A stretch of DNA of 64,000 nucleotides from Roseiarcus sp963782255 (GTDB taxonomy: Bacteria; Pseudomonadota; Alphaproteobacteria; Rhizobiales; Beijerinckiaceae), in NCBI GenBank assembly GCA_963782255.1, contig CAWAIS010000001.1, positions 248,001-312,000 of the forward strand. The letters run 5' to 3'. Shown here piece after piece: positions 8,046-15,284 of the stretch. How positions within the stretch are numbered: the stretch's first letter is position 1; every line of letters begins with the position of its first letter. Position numbers and translations under genes: made by a program. The notes under the pieces were generated by a model. The model worked only from the letters and a program-made list of their open reading frames with translations, did not search any database and was not told the DNA's origin.

Positions 8046-8491
8046 GGCTTCGGCGCCGGTTCGGTCGGCAAGGCGGCGCGGCGCCCACTCGAGACGATGG
8101 CGATGCGGGTGATCCCGTTCGCCGCCAGATCGTCCATCACCGACACGACGTCGCCGTAAGAAGCCTCCCGGTCGCCGCGCAACTGAACGACGCTGTTCGA
8201 ATCGCCGAGCTTGGCCTTGACCGTCGCGGCGAGCGCGTCGCGCGAAACCGGCGCCTTGCCGACCGAAAGGGCGCCATCCTTCGCCACGACGACCACGACC
8301 GGCTCTCTGGCTTCGAGCGGCGTGGCGGTCTTCGCGCTCGGCAGGTTGACCTTGATTCCGGCCGCCAGCATCGGCGCCGTCACCATGAAGATGATGAGCA
8401 GGACCAGCATCACGTCCACGAGCGGCGTGACGTTTATCTCGGCCAGCGGCTGGTAGAGGCCCTCGCCGATCTTGCGCGGCTCGATCGCCAT
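8042..8491 (-). CDS. exbD: Biopolymer transport protein ExbD
   Basis: A 149-residue inner-membrane protein with one helix near residues 22-42. The motif INVTPLVDVMLVLLIIFMVT carries the Asp essential for proton use in ExbD/TolR. The ATG at 8491 shares one base with the exbB stop (TGATG), and its end overlaps tonB by 4 bases. ExbB-ExbD-TonB here form a complete motor directly downstream of the receptor at 9231-11543. Confidence 0.94.
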   Translation of the reverse strand: MAIEPRKIGEGLYQPLAEINVTPLVDVMLVLLIIFMVTAPMLAAGIKVNLPSAKTATPLEAREPVVVVVAKDGALSVGKAPVSRDALAATVKAKLGDSNSVVQLRGDREASYGDVVSVMDDLAANGITRIAIVSSGRRAALPTEPAPKP

Positions 8492-9150
8492 CAGGGTGCC
8501 TCGTTGCGGCGGCGCGGTCCGCCGTCGCGCGAGACCTCGGCCGGACGCGAGATCAGCATGAGCGCGCGCTCCTCGACCAGCGAGGCCATCGCCTGCCCGA
8601 GCCGGGCGTAGGCCGCGCCGATCCGGTTGTAGCCGATCGAGGCCGGGATCGCCGCCGCAAGGCCGTAAGCGGTCGCTGCGAGCGACTCCGCGATGCCCGG
8701 CGCGACCGTCGCAAGGCTCGTGTCCTGCGCCTGCGCGATCGCCGCGAAGCTCGACATGATGCCCCACACCGTGCCGAACAGGCCGATGAACGGCGCCACC
8801 GACGAAATGACCGCGAGATTGGGCAGCCCGCCCTCGGAGCGCGTCAAGAGCTCGCGCGCCGCGCGCGCCATCGCGTCCGCAATGCGGGCCCTGAGCTCGC
8901 TCACCGTCTCGCCGGGAATGCGCCGGCGCGCCTCCTCGTCGCCCGCGACCGTCACGCTCAGAAGCGCCTTCGCGACGGCGCCCTCACGCGCGGCGCGGAC
9001 CGCGCGGCGGAGGCGCACAACCGAAATCACGCCCTCGACGATCAAGACCCAGCACCAGAGCGAAGCCACGAACAGGACGGCCATGACCGCCTTGCCGACG
9101 ACGCCCGCCGCGACAAAAAGCCCGACCGGAGATAGGTCCAATCCCTGCAT
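8491..9150 (-). CDS. exbB: Biopolymer transport protein ExbB (MotA/TolQ/ExbB family)
   Basis: A 219-residue protein with a first membrane helix near residues 15-40 and two more in the C-terminal half, including LAVISSVAPFIGLFGTVWGIMSSF and IAESLAATAYGLAAAIPASIGYN, the diagnostic segments of the proton-channel family. The start chosen is the ATG at 9150, giving standard family length; the frame upstream continues into a short-repeat region and the receptor gene and is not coding in this frame. Confidence 0.92.
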   Translation of the reverse strand: MQGLDLSPVGLFVAAGVVGKAVMAVLFVASLWCWVLIVEGVISVVRLRRAVRAAREGAVAKALLSVTVAGDEEARRRIPGETVSELRARIADAMARAARELLTRSEGGLPNLAVISSVAPFIGLFGTVWGIMSSFAAIAQAQDTSLATVAPGIAESLAATAYGLAAAIPASIGYNRIGAAYARLGQAMASLVEERALMLISRPAEVSRDGGPRRRNEAP

Positions 9151-9179
9151 GCCTTCCGCCTCGCTTCCGCCCTCGTTTT

Positions 9180-9221
9180 GCTCTTCGCTCTTCGCTCTTC
9201 GCGCTTCGCTCTTGGCGCTTC
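9180..9221. repeat. Six tandem heptamers between the receptor gene and exbB
   Basis: Plus-strand units are GCTCTTC three times, then GCGCTTC, GCTCTTG, GCGCTTC: six copies of 7 bases, 42 bases in all. They lie between the receptor stop (9231) and exbB (9150). On the coding (minus) strand they are purine-rich (GAAGAGC). Such arrays can change length by slippage. Confidence 0.85.
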
Positions 9222-9230
9222 TCAACCACG

Positions 9231-11543
9231 TCACATCGTGTACTTCAACCCGGCGTAGATTGCGAACGGCGCCGCCGCCCCAAGGCTGCGCGGATCGGTC
9301 AGATACGGCGCCGCATGGGGCAGCCCGCCCGTGTCGAAAAGCCCGCCATAGGTGTAGTAGTGCTGATTGAATATGTTCTGGACGAGGCCGTAAACCTGCA
9401 ACTGCTTGCTGACCTGGTAGGACGTGTGCGCGCCGAAGACCGCGTAGCCCGGAACCTGCGGCACGGCGCCGTTCTCGTTGCCGAAGATCGTCTGGCCTGA
9501 GGCCGCGACCAAGTCGGCCCCGATCTTCCACTTGTCGGTGACGTCGAAGTTGAAGCCGACTTTCAGGGTGCTTTTGGGAATGCCGGCGATCGGGGAGCCA
9601 TTCGTAATCCGAATGAGGCCCGCGGCGTCCGCAGCCGGATTGAACGGCGAGGGCTCCATGAACGTCGTCAAATAGACCGCGTCGATATAGGTGTAGTTGG
9701 CGTAGGCGGTCCAACGGTCGGCGCTCCACTGGGCGCTGAGCTCGGCGCCCTGGCGCAAGGTGGTTCCGACATTTGCGTAATAGCCGAAGCCGTTAGCGGA
9801 GCTTTGCAGCGGCAGGATGTCGTTGGCGAGCGTCGTGCGGAAGAGGCCCGCCGACCATTGCAGCTTGCCGTATTCGCCGAATACATGCTGGCCGCGGAAG
9901 CCCGCCTGAAACGAGTTCCCGACGACCTGCTGAAGATGCGGATCGGAAACCAGAAAGTTGTCGATGATGCAGGGGTGGATGGGATCGGCGCAACCGAGCT
10001 CGAGCGGCGTTGGCGCGCGGTTGGACATCGCGTAGCCGGCGTAGAACGTGACGTCGGGCGTGATGTTGTAGGTCAGACCCACGGTCGGATTGACGTGCGT
10101 GTAAGTCGAATAGCCGCTGGCGAGGCCGCCGTTCTGGTCTGCAAGATCGATCGCCGCGTAATTGAGCCGCGCGCCGCCGGTTAGCGTCAAGGCTGGCGTC
10201 ACGGTGAACGTGTCGAGCGCGTAGAGCCCTGTGTAGAAATTGGTCGCGTCGATGGAGACGGGCGCGAGGTAGCTGCCGGGCTCGTCGAGAAAATAGGGGG
10301 AGCCGATCACCGGGAAGGAGTTGTCGTAATAGCCGATCACGCCGAGCTGGCTGTTGCCGTTGAAGTTCGTCGAGCCGTAATCGAGCGAGGCGCCGATCGT
10401 GAGCGTGTTGTCGTGACCGAAGAGCTTGTCCGTGTCGACGGCCTGCGCATTGCCGCCCCCCGAACGCGACTGCGTCCACGAGCGGTCGATCTCGCCGAGG
10501 TCGACGGCGCCGTTCTGCGAAATGTCGGGCACCATCTGGCCGAACGTATCGTGGACCGGATTTCCGTTCAGGCATGAGTAAGGCGGGCACGGCGTGACGT
10601 TGGTCGTGTTGCCGTCGACGTGGCTCTGATTGAACGCGCGAAAATAGAGCCCGCCCTGGAAGCTCAGCGTGTTCGAATAGGCGTAGTTGCCGGTCCACGC
10701 GATCATCGCGAGTTGATTGTCCGTCGTCTGCGGTGTCGTGTAGACGCTGCCCCAGTCGTTCTGCAGAAGCTGGAGAGGGGTCGACGAAGCCGCGCCGAAC
10801 ATGTTGTTCGCCGCTGTGACCTCAAGGTGCGTCTCGAGCCCGTTCGCCCTGTAGCCGACGTCGCCGTAGAACCGGCTGATCTCCGAGGATCCGTCGACCC
10901 GCCACCCGTCGTCGGTGATGCCCTCCGCCGCCAGATAGACCGAATAGTCGCCGACCTGCTTGCCGAATTGCAGAGCCCCCTGGGCGCGTCCAAACGAGCC
11001 GCCGCGCAGGTCGGCTTCAAATCCCTGCCAGGTGAAGCCGTTCTTCATCGTGACGTTGAGCGCGCCGCCGAGCGCATTGAGGCCGAAGATCGGATTGCCG
11101 GCGACGATCGTCATCTTGTCGATCGCGTCGGCCGGAATCAGATCCCAGTTGACCGTGTCGCCGAACGCCTCGTTGATGCGCACGCCATTCTGATAGACCG
11201 CGAGGCCCTCCGCCTTGCCGGTTACCGGGGTCGCGTCGAAGCCGCGATAACTGACGTCGGGCTGGAAGTCGTTGCCCGAGACGTTGCCGACAGTGACGCC
11301 CGGCGCCTGACGCGCCAGCGTCTGCGTGACCGTCGAGTCCTTGTAGGTCTCGATGTCGGCCGCGCCGGTCTGCCAGACCGAGCCCGGGACCTTCGTCACG
11401 TCGATCTCGCCGCCGCCCAAGGGCGTCGTCGCGACCACATTGAACGTCGGAAGCTCAATCGTCTCGGCGTGGGCGGCCGTCAGCGCGGCGGCGAAGAACG
11501 CAACGCCGAGAGCGGCGAAACCGCGGGCCGTCCAACGCTCCAT
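9231..11543 (-). CDS. TonB-dependent outer-membrane receptor (substrate unknown; PQQ or lanthanide complex suspected)
   Basis: A 770-residue receptor: signal peptide (about residues 1-27, ending AAHAE), a possible TonB box (LPTFNVVAT), a plug domain (about 45-160, with SYRGFDATP and GNPIFGLNALGGALNV) and a 22-strand-type barrel to the end. The ATG at 11543 is preceded by GGAGGAG and leads into the signal peptide; an upstream in-frame start at 11696 would add an unlikely leader. It lies between a MoxY-like kinase gene and exbB-exbD-tonB-pqqB-pqqC. That context suggests uptake of something needed by quinoprotein methanol oxidation, such as PQQ or a lanthanide chelate. The substrate cannot be read from sequence alone. 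Confidence 0.9.
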   Translation of the reverse strand: MERWTARGFAALGVAFFAAALTAAHAETIELPTFNVVATTPLGGGEIDVTKVPGSVWQTGAADIETYKDSTVTQTLARQAPGVTVGNVSGNDFQPDVSYRGFDATPVTGKAEGLAVYQNGVRINEAFGDTVNWDLIPADAIDKMTIVAGNPIFGLNALGGALNVTMKNGFTWQGFEADLRGGSFGRAQGALQFGKQVGDYSVYLAAEGITDDGWRVDGSSEISRFYGDVGYRANGLETHLEVTAANNMFGAASSTPLQLLQNDWGSVYTTPQTTDNQLAMIAWTGNYAYSNTLSFQGGLYFRAFNQSHVDGNTTNVTPCPPYSCLNGNPVHDTFGQMVPDISQNGAVDLGEIDRSWTQSRSGGGNAQAVDTDKLFGHDNTLTIGASLDYGSTNFNGNSQLGVIGYYDNSFPVIGSPYFLDEPGSYLAPVSIDATNFYTGLYALDTFTVTPALTLTGGARLNYAAIDLADQNGGLASGYSTYTHVNPTVGLTYNITPDVTFYAGYAMSNRAPTPLELGCADPIHPCIIDNFLVSDPHLQQVVGNSFQAGFRGQHVFGEYGKLQWSAGLFRTTLANDILPLQSSANGFGYYANVGTTLRQGAELSAQWSADRWTAYANYTYIDAVYLTTFMEPSPFNPAADAAGLIRITNGSPIAGIPKSTLKVGFNFDVTDKWKIGADLVAASGQTIFGNENGAVPQVPGYAVFGAHTSYQVSKQLQVYGLVQNIFNQHYYTYGGLFDTGGLPHAAPYLTDPRSLGAAAPFAIYAGLKYTM

Positions 11544-11750
11544 ACGCCGAAAACTCCTCCCGTCCATTGTTCCCGTGCGCATCGCCGGAGGCGCCGGCAT
11601 CGGGAGGGACAAGACGCGCAGAGTCTCGAACGCCCGCCCGCAGCGGAAGGAAGCCCACTCGCTCGCGGACTCTCTGAATGATTCGAAAACCGCCAAACGT
11701 CAATTGCTCCCAAAGAGATCTTGAGCTTCGGGCTGAAACTCCCGATCGTC

Positions 11751-11767
11751 GCGGGAAACATTCCCGC
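11751..11767. promoter_or_regulatory. Palindrome GCGGGAA-ACA-TTCCCGC upstream of the receptor gene (candidate operator)
   Basis: A perfect 17-base inverted repeat about 210 bases upstream of the receptor start and 12 bases beyond the kinase stop. CATTCCCGCA recurs at 11781-11790, 22 bases from its copy at 11759. The core GGGAA-N3-TTCCC is the same as at 3797-3809 before pqqA. I infer a shared operator; the adjacent MoxX-like regulator is the obvious candidate. Confidence 0.55.
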
Positions 11768-11779
11768 AACGCGAAACCC

Positions 11780-13141
11780 TCATTCCCGCAGGCCAAATCT
11801 CGCTTCGGCGACGGCGCCCCTCTCCGGCGCGGCGCGCAGCGCGAAATCGCCCCCGAGCGCTCTCACGCGCTGGCGCATGCCGGTGATCCCCATGCCTTCG
11901 ACGATGTCGGGGCCGACGCCGCTGCCATCGTCGCTGACGCGAACGCGAAGTCCGCGGAGCGCGGGGTCGCCGAGCTCGGCGGCGCCGGTCGGCGTTTCAT
12001 AGGTCAAGCTCGCCGAAACGCGCCGTGCGCCGGAGTGACGAAACGCGTTCGTCATCGCCTCCTGCACAAAGCGGTAGAGAGCCAGACTGGCGCGCGAACC
12101 CAAGCGCTCGACTTCCGGCGCGACGGCGAGGCGGACTTCGACATTCGGTTCGGCCCGACGCCATTGCTCCGCCAGCGCGCCGAGCGCAGCAGCAAGGCCG
12201 AGCTCTTCGAGCGCTGCCGGCCTGAGGCTCGCGAGAATGCGGCGGTTCTGGCGTTGCAGCGCCTCCACCGCATCGCGGATCGCACCGGCTGCGCCGGCCG
12301 CTCCATCGACGGCGCCGGCGCCGATGCGGCTCGCGAGAATTGCCGCGTTGGCCCGCAGGGCGAACAAATGCGGCCCGATTTCGTCGTGCAGTTCGCGGGC
12401 GATCGCCTTGCGCTCTTCGTCATGGGCGTCCAGGGCCCGCTGAAGCAATTGCCGGTTGGCCGCGCTGAGGTGCGAAAGCGCTTCGCCCAGCCGATTGATC
12501 CTCGTGCAGATGTCGACGAATTCGGGCGAGCCTGACATCTCGGCGCGCGCGCCGAAATCGCCCGCCTCGAGCCGCGCCAGCACATCGCCGGCGACGGCGA
12601 GCGGCCGCAGCGAGATGCGGACGAAGACGCTCGTCGCCACGAGCACGGCGAGGGCAAGCAGTCCGCCTCCGATCGCTTCGCGACGCGCTTGCCGCCAGAC
12701 TTCGCCGACGACTTCGGTCGGATCGGCGAGGATGACAATCCAATCGAGGCGCCGACCGCGGACGACGACCGGTATCGTGGTCACGCCAGTCGGGGCGTGA
12801 ACGAGCGCACGGAACCACGAAGGCGCCGCGGCGTCCGGGTCGGGAGCCGTGACGAGGGCGGAGGCGAACGCGTTCTCGCCGAGGCCGACCCGGACGTGGC
12901 GCAAGTACTGCAAGTTCGAGACGAGATTCCTGACCGCCTGTTCGGGGTCGGGAGTGTTCTGCAGATTGGCGAGGGAGGTTTCCAGGAACTCCTGCGTCAG
13001 TCGCGAAGCGCTGCCCGCCTCCGCCTGCACGCGCGGCCCAGCGTCCGCGAGAATGCGGCCGATGTCTACGGCGAGCCACAGCGCGAACAGCGCCGCAAAC
13101 ATGAGATTAAGTCGGTGCCGCAACGGGACTTTCCGCCACAT
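11780..13141 (-). CDS. MoxY-like sensor histidine kinase
   Basis: A 453-residue kinase. It has a membrane helix near residues 12-32, a periplasmic region of the LapD/MoxY N-terminal type (about 35-150), a second helix (about 157-178), a HAMP linker, a HisKA_3 box with LHDEIG (His252) and a C-terminal ATPase domain with ANEGSG-like VSDDGSGVG. MoxXY of Paracoccus controls methanol dehydrogenase expression. The ATG at 13141 is preceded by GGAGGA, which favours it over one at 13162. It is divergent from the matching response regulator and lies upstream of the receptor gene on the same strand. Confidence 0.85.
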   Translation of the reverse strand: MWRKVPLRHRLNLMFAALFALWLAVDIGRILADAGPRVQAEAGSASRLTQEFLETSLANLQNTPDPEQAVRNLVSNLQYLRHVRVGLGENAFASALVTAPDPDAAAPSWFRALVHAPTGVTTIPVVVRGRRLDWIVILADPTEVVGEVWRQARREAIGGGLLALAVLVATSVFVRISLRPLAVAGDVLARLEAGDFGARAEMSGSPEFVDICTRINRLGEALSHLSAANRQLLQRALDAHDEERKAIARELHDEIGPHLFALRANAAILASRIGAGAVDGAAGAAGAIRDAVEALQRQNRRILASLRPAALEELGLAAALGALAEQWRRAEPNVEVRLAVAPEVERLGSRASLALYRFVQEAMTNAFRHSGARRVSASLTYETPTGAAELGDPALRGLRVRVSDDGSGVGPDIVEGMGITGMRQRVRALGGDFALRAAPERGAVAEARFGLRE

Positions 13142-13205
13142 TGGCCGTTCCTCCCGACGCAAAAGTTGATTTTGCCGATATCCTTGTCAATCTTGGCCGG
13201 AAGTC

Positions 13206-13227
13206 AGTCGAGGTGACCCACTCGACT
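13206..13227. promoter_or_regulatory. Inverted repeat AGTCGAG-N8-CTCGACT between the divergent kinase and regulator genes
   Basis: Two perfect 7-base arms with an 8-base spacer sit between the divergent starts at 13141 and 13247, just upstream of the regulator's ribosome-binding site (AGGGGA, 13235-13240). The layout suits autoregulation; no factor is identified. Confidence 0.4.
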
Positions 13228-13246
13228 TAAAGCCAGGGGAGTCGTT

Positions 13247-13867
13247 TTGCGGGTTCTCATTGTCGACGATCACCCGATCGTGGTGTCCGGCTGCAAGGCG
13301 CTCTTGGAGTTTGATCCCACGATCTCGGTTGTCGACGCCGCGGAAGCCAATAGCGGACAGGCCGCCTTTTTTGCGCTGAAACCCGACGTCGCAGTGATCG
13401 ACTTGAACTTGCCGGGCCTGTCAGGCCTCGAAGTTTGCAGGCGCATACTCCAGCGGCAACCCGACGCTCGGCTCATCATCTTCAGCATGAACGATGATCC
13501 CGTGTTCGCAGCGCGCGCGATCGAGGCGGGCGCGAAGGGGTACATCGCCAAGAATGACGATCCCCTCTTGTTCGTCGAGGCGGTGCGAAGGGTGGCGAAC
13601 GGCGGCGTCTACCTGCATCCGGAAATGGCGCGCCAGATCGCCTTCTTGCGCACAGGCGCCAACGCCAGTCGACTAGCGGACCTCAGCCCACGCGAATTGG
13701 AGATCCTGCGATTGCTGGCCGCAGGCAAGTCCATGGCGGAAATCGCCCATATCCTCAGCGTTTCCTATAAGACCGTCGCCAACAACTGCACCCAGCTCCG
13801 GCAAAAGCTGGGCGCCCGCAGCGCAATGGAGCTGATGCGCATCGCCCTCGATTCGCGTCTCAGCTGA
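13247..13867 (+). CDS. MoxX-like NarL/LuxR-family response regulator
   Basis: A 206-residue regulator with an N-terminal receiver domain (VLIVDDHP; phosphoacceptor Asp52 in VIDLNLPG; Lys near 104 in AKGYIAK) and a C-terminal LuxR-type helix-turn-helix (LSPRELEILRLLAAGKSMAEIA, then KTVANNCTQLRQKLG). It starts with TTG at 13247, supported by AGGGGA six bases upstream. Divergent from the MoxY-like kinase, it forms a pair resembling MoxXY. Inferred targets are pqqA and the receptor/pqq operon; methanol dehydrogenase genes are outside the window. Confidence 0.88.
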   Translation: MRVLIVDDHPIVVSGCKALLEFDPTISVVDAAEANSGQAAFFALKPDVAVIDLNLPGLSGLEVCRRILQRQPDARLIIFSMNDDPVFAARAIEAGAKGYIAKNDDPLLFVEAVRRVANGGVYLHPEMARQIAFLRTGANASRLADLSPRELEILRLLAAGKSMAEIAHILSVSYKTVANNCTQLRQKLGARSAMELMRIALDSRLS

Positions 13868-13893
13868 CCAGGAGGAGGCGGGTCTTAAAGGCG

Positions 13894-14805
13894 TCACGCG
13901 TCCGGTTCGCGTCGACCAAAGACCCGGCTCTGGCGGATGTCTTCCGCGTCGATCGTGATGAGCCCTTCGAGCGTCAACGTGCGATCCTTTTCGGCAAACA
14001 GCCGGTTGGCCTGACGCAAGCGAGCCCGGTCCAGTGCGTTGCGGATCGAGCGCGCATTGGCGAACAGCGGCTGCTCTCTGCGCAGCGGGATATATTCAGC
14101 AAGCGCCTGCCTCCCCTTCTCGCTCAGTTTGTAATTGAGCGAAGCGAGCATCTTTTCGCCGATCGCGATGAGATCGCCGTCGGTGTAGTCGGGAAAGTCG
14201 ATGTGATGGGCGACGCGCGAGCGGAAGCCCGGATTGGAATGGAAGAAGCGATCCATCTTGTCAGCGTAGCCGGCGAGGATCACGACAAGGTCGTCGCGGT
14301 TGTTCTCCATCACCTGCAGGAGAATTTCGATCGCCTCCTGCCCATAGTCGCGCTCGTTCTCTTGCCGGTAAAGGTAATACGCCTCGTCGATGAACAAGAC
14401 GCCGCCCATCGCCTTCTTGAGCACTTCCTTCGTCTTCGGAGCGGTGTGGCCGATATACTGGCCGACGAGATCGTCGCGCGTGACCGCGATCAGGTGTCCG
14501 CGCCTGACGTAGCCGAGCTTGTGGAGGATTTCCGCCATGCGCATGGCGACGGTCGTCTTGCCCGTCCCGGGATTGCCGGTAAAGCTCATGTGCAAGGTCG
14601 GCGCCTGCGAAGCGAGGCCGAACTTCGCCCTCACCTGATCCACCAGCAACAGCGCCGCAATCTCCCGAATGCGCTGCTTGACCGGCGCAAGGCCGATCAA
14701 CTCGTCGTCGAGTTGTCGAAGGATCGGTCCGACGCCCGATTGCGCGAACGCCTCGCCAAGGTTGATCGTCGCCGGCGTCTCGGGCGCGGCCTCGGCGCCG
14801 CTCAT
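13894..14805 (-). CDS. cbbX: RuBisCO activase CbbX
   Basis: A 303-residue AAA+ protein that pulls inhibitory sugar phosphates off red-type RuBisCO. It has Walker A GNPGTGKTT (residues 77-85), Walker B VLFIDEAYYL, the pore-loop segment DDLVGQYIGHTAPKT and a C-terminal helical lid. It overlaps cbbS by 4 bases, giving the classical cbbL-cbbS-cbbX order. It is convergent with the MoxX-like gene, 26 bases apart. Confidence 0.96.
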   Translation of the reverse strand: MSGAEAAPETPATINLGEAFAQSGVGPILRQLDDELIGLAPVKQRIREIAALLLVDQVRAKFGLASQAPTLHMSFTGNPGTGKTTVAMRMAEILHKLGYVRRGHLIAVTRDDLVGQYIGHTAPKTKEVLKKAMGGVLFIDEAYYLYRQENERDYGQEAIEILLQVMENNRDDLVVILAGYADKMDRFFHSNPGFRSRVAHHIDFPDYTDGDLIAIGEKMLASLNYKLSEKGRQALAEYIPLRREQPLFANARSIRNALDRARLRQANRLFAEKDRTLTLEGLITIDAEDIRQSRVFGRREPDA

Positions 14806-15221
14806 GCGTAGCGCTTCCCTTCAGGCTTGTCGGTTGCGTAGGCGCGGGTCGCATAACGCTGGACGCGACCCTGCGCATTGGTTCGATCGAGACGGAAACC
14901 CTCCTCGTTCTTGGGCCGATTGACGATGAAGGATATCCGCACCAACTCCCAGCCGTGGGAGGAATCGAAGGCCGAGAGACGGATGTAACGGTCGCCGTAG
15001 ACTTTGCGGCATGCGTTGAGCTCCATCAACACGCCCTTCGCGTCATGAAGGTCGAACATCGGCAATCCCCACATGTCCCAATAGGTGTTTCGGGGGTGCG
15101 GATCGTCGGTAAATTCCAGATTCACCGCCCAGCCGTTGTCGAGGCAATATTGGACTTGGGTCAGAATCTCGTCGTCAGTCAGGTCGGGCAGGAACGAGAA
15201 GCAGCCTTGTGTGATGCGCAT
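14802..15221 (-). CDS. cbbS: RuBisCO small subunit
   Basis: A 139-residue small subunit starting MRITQGCFSFLPDLTDDEI. It has the long C-terminal beta-hairpin extension of red-type (IC/ID) small subunits (about residues 110-139), the part that occupies the solvent channel of the holoenzyme. It is 63 bases from cbbL; that gap contains a palindromic element (15241-15275). Confidence 0.96.
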   Translation of the reverse strand: MRITQGCFSFLPDLTDDEILTQVQYCLDNGWAVNLEFTDDPHPRNTYWDMWGLPMFDLHDAKGVLMELNACRKVYGDRYIRLSAFDSSHGWELVRISFIVNRPKNEEGFRLDRTNAQGRVQRYATRAYATDKPEGKRYA

Positions 15222-15240
15222 GGAAAGTGTCTCCTGTACT

Positions 15241-15275
15241 CCTTCCCCTTTTGGGGGAAGGTGGCCCGAAGGGCC
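15241..15275. repeat. REP-like double hairpin between cbbL and cbbS
   Basis: CCTTCCCC-TTTTG-GGGGAAGG is a perfect 8-base-pair stem, followed at once by GGCCC-GAA-GGGCC. This double-stem layout recalls extragenic palindromes scattered in alphaproteobacterial genomes. Inside an operon it could damp or tune cbbS relative to cbbL by mRNA processing. Confidence 0.6.
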
Positions 15276-15284
15276 GGATGAGGG

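Noticed and set aside
8042..9729. Long upstream extensions of exbD and exbB
   Set aside because: They coincide with the preceding genes in other frames; family lengths and homology start at 8491 and 9150.
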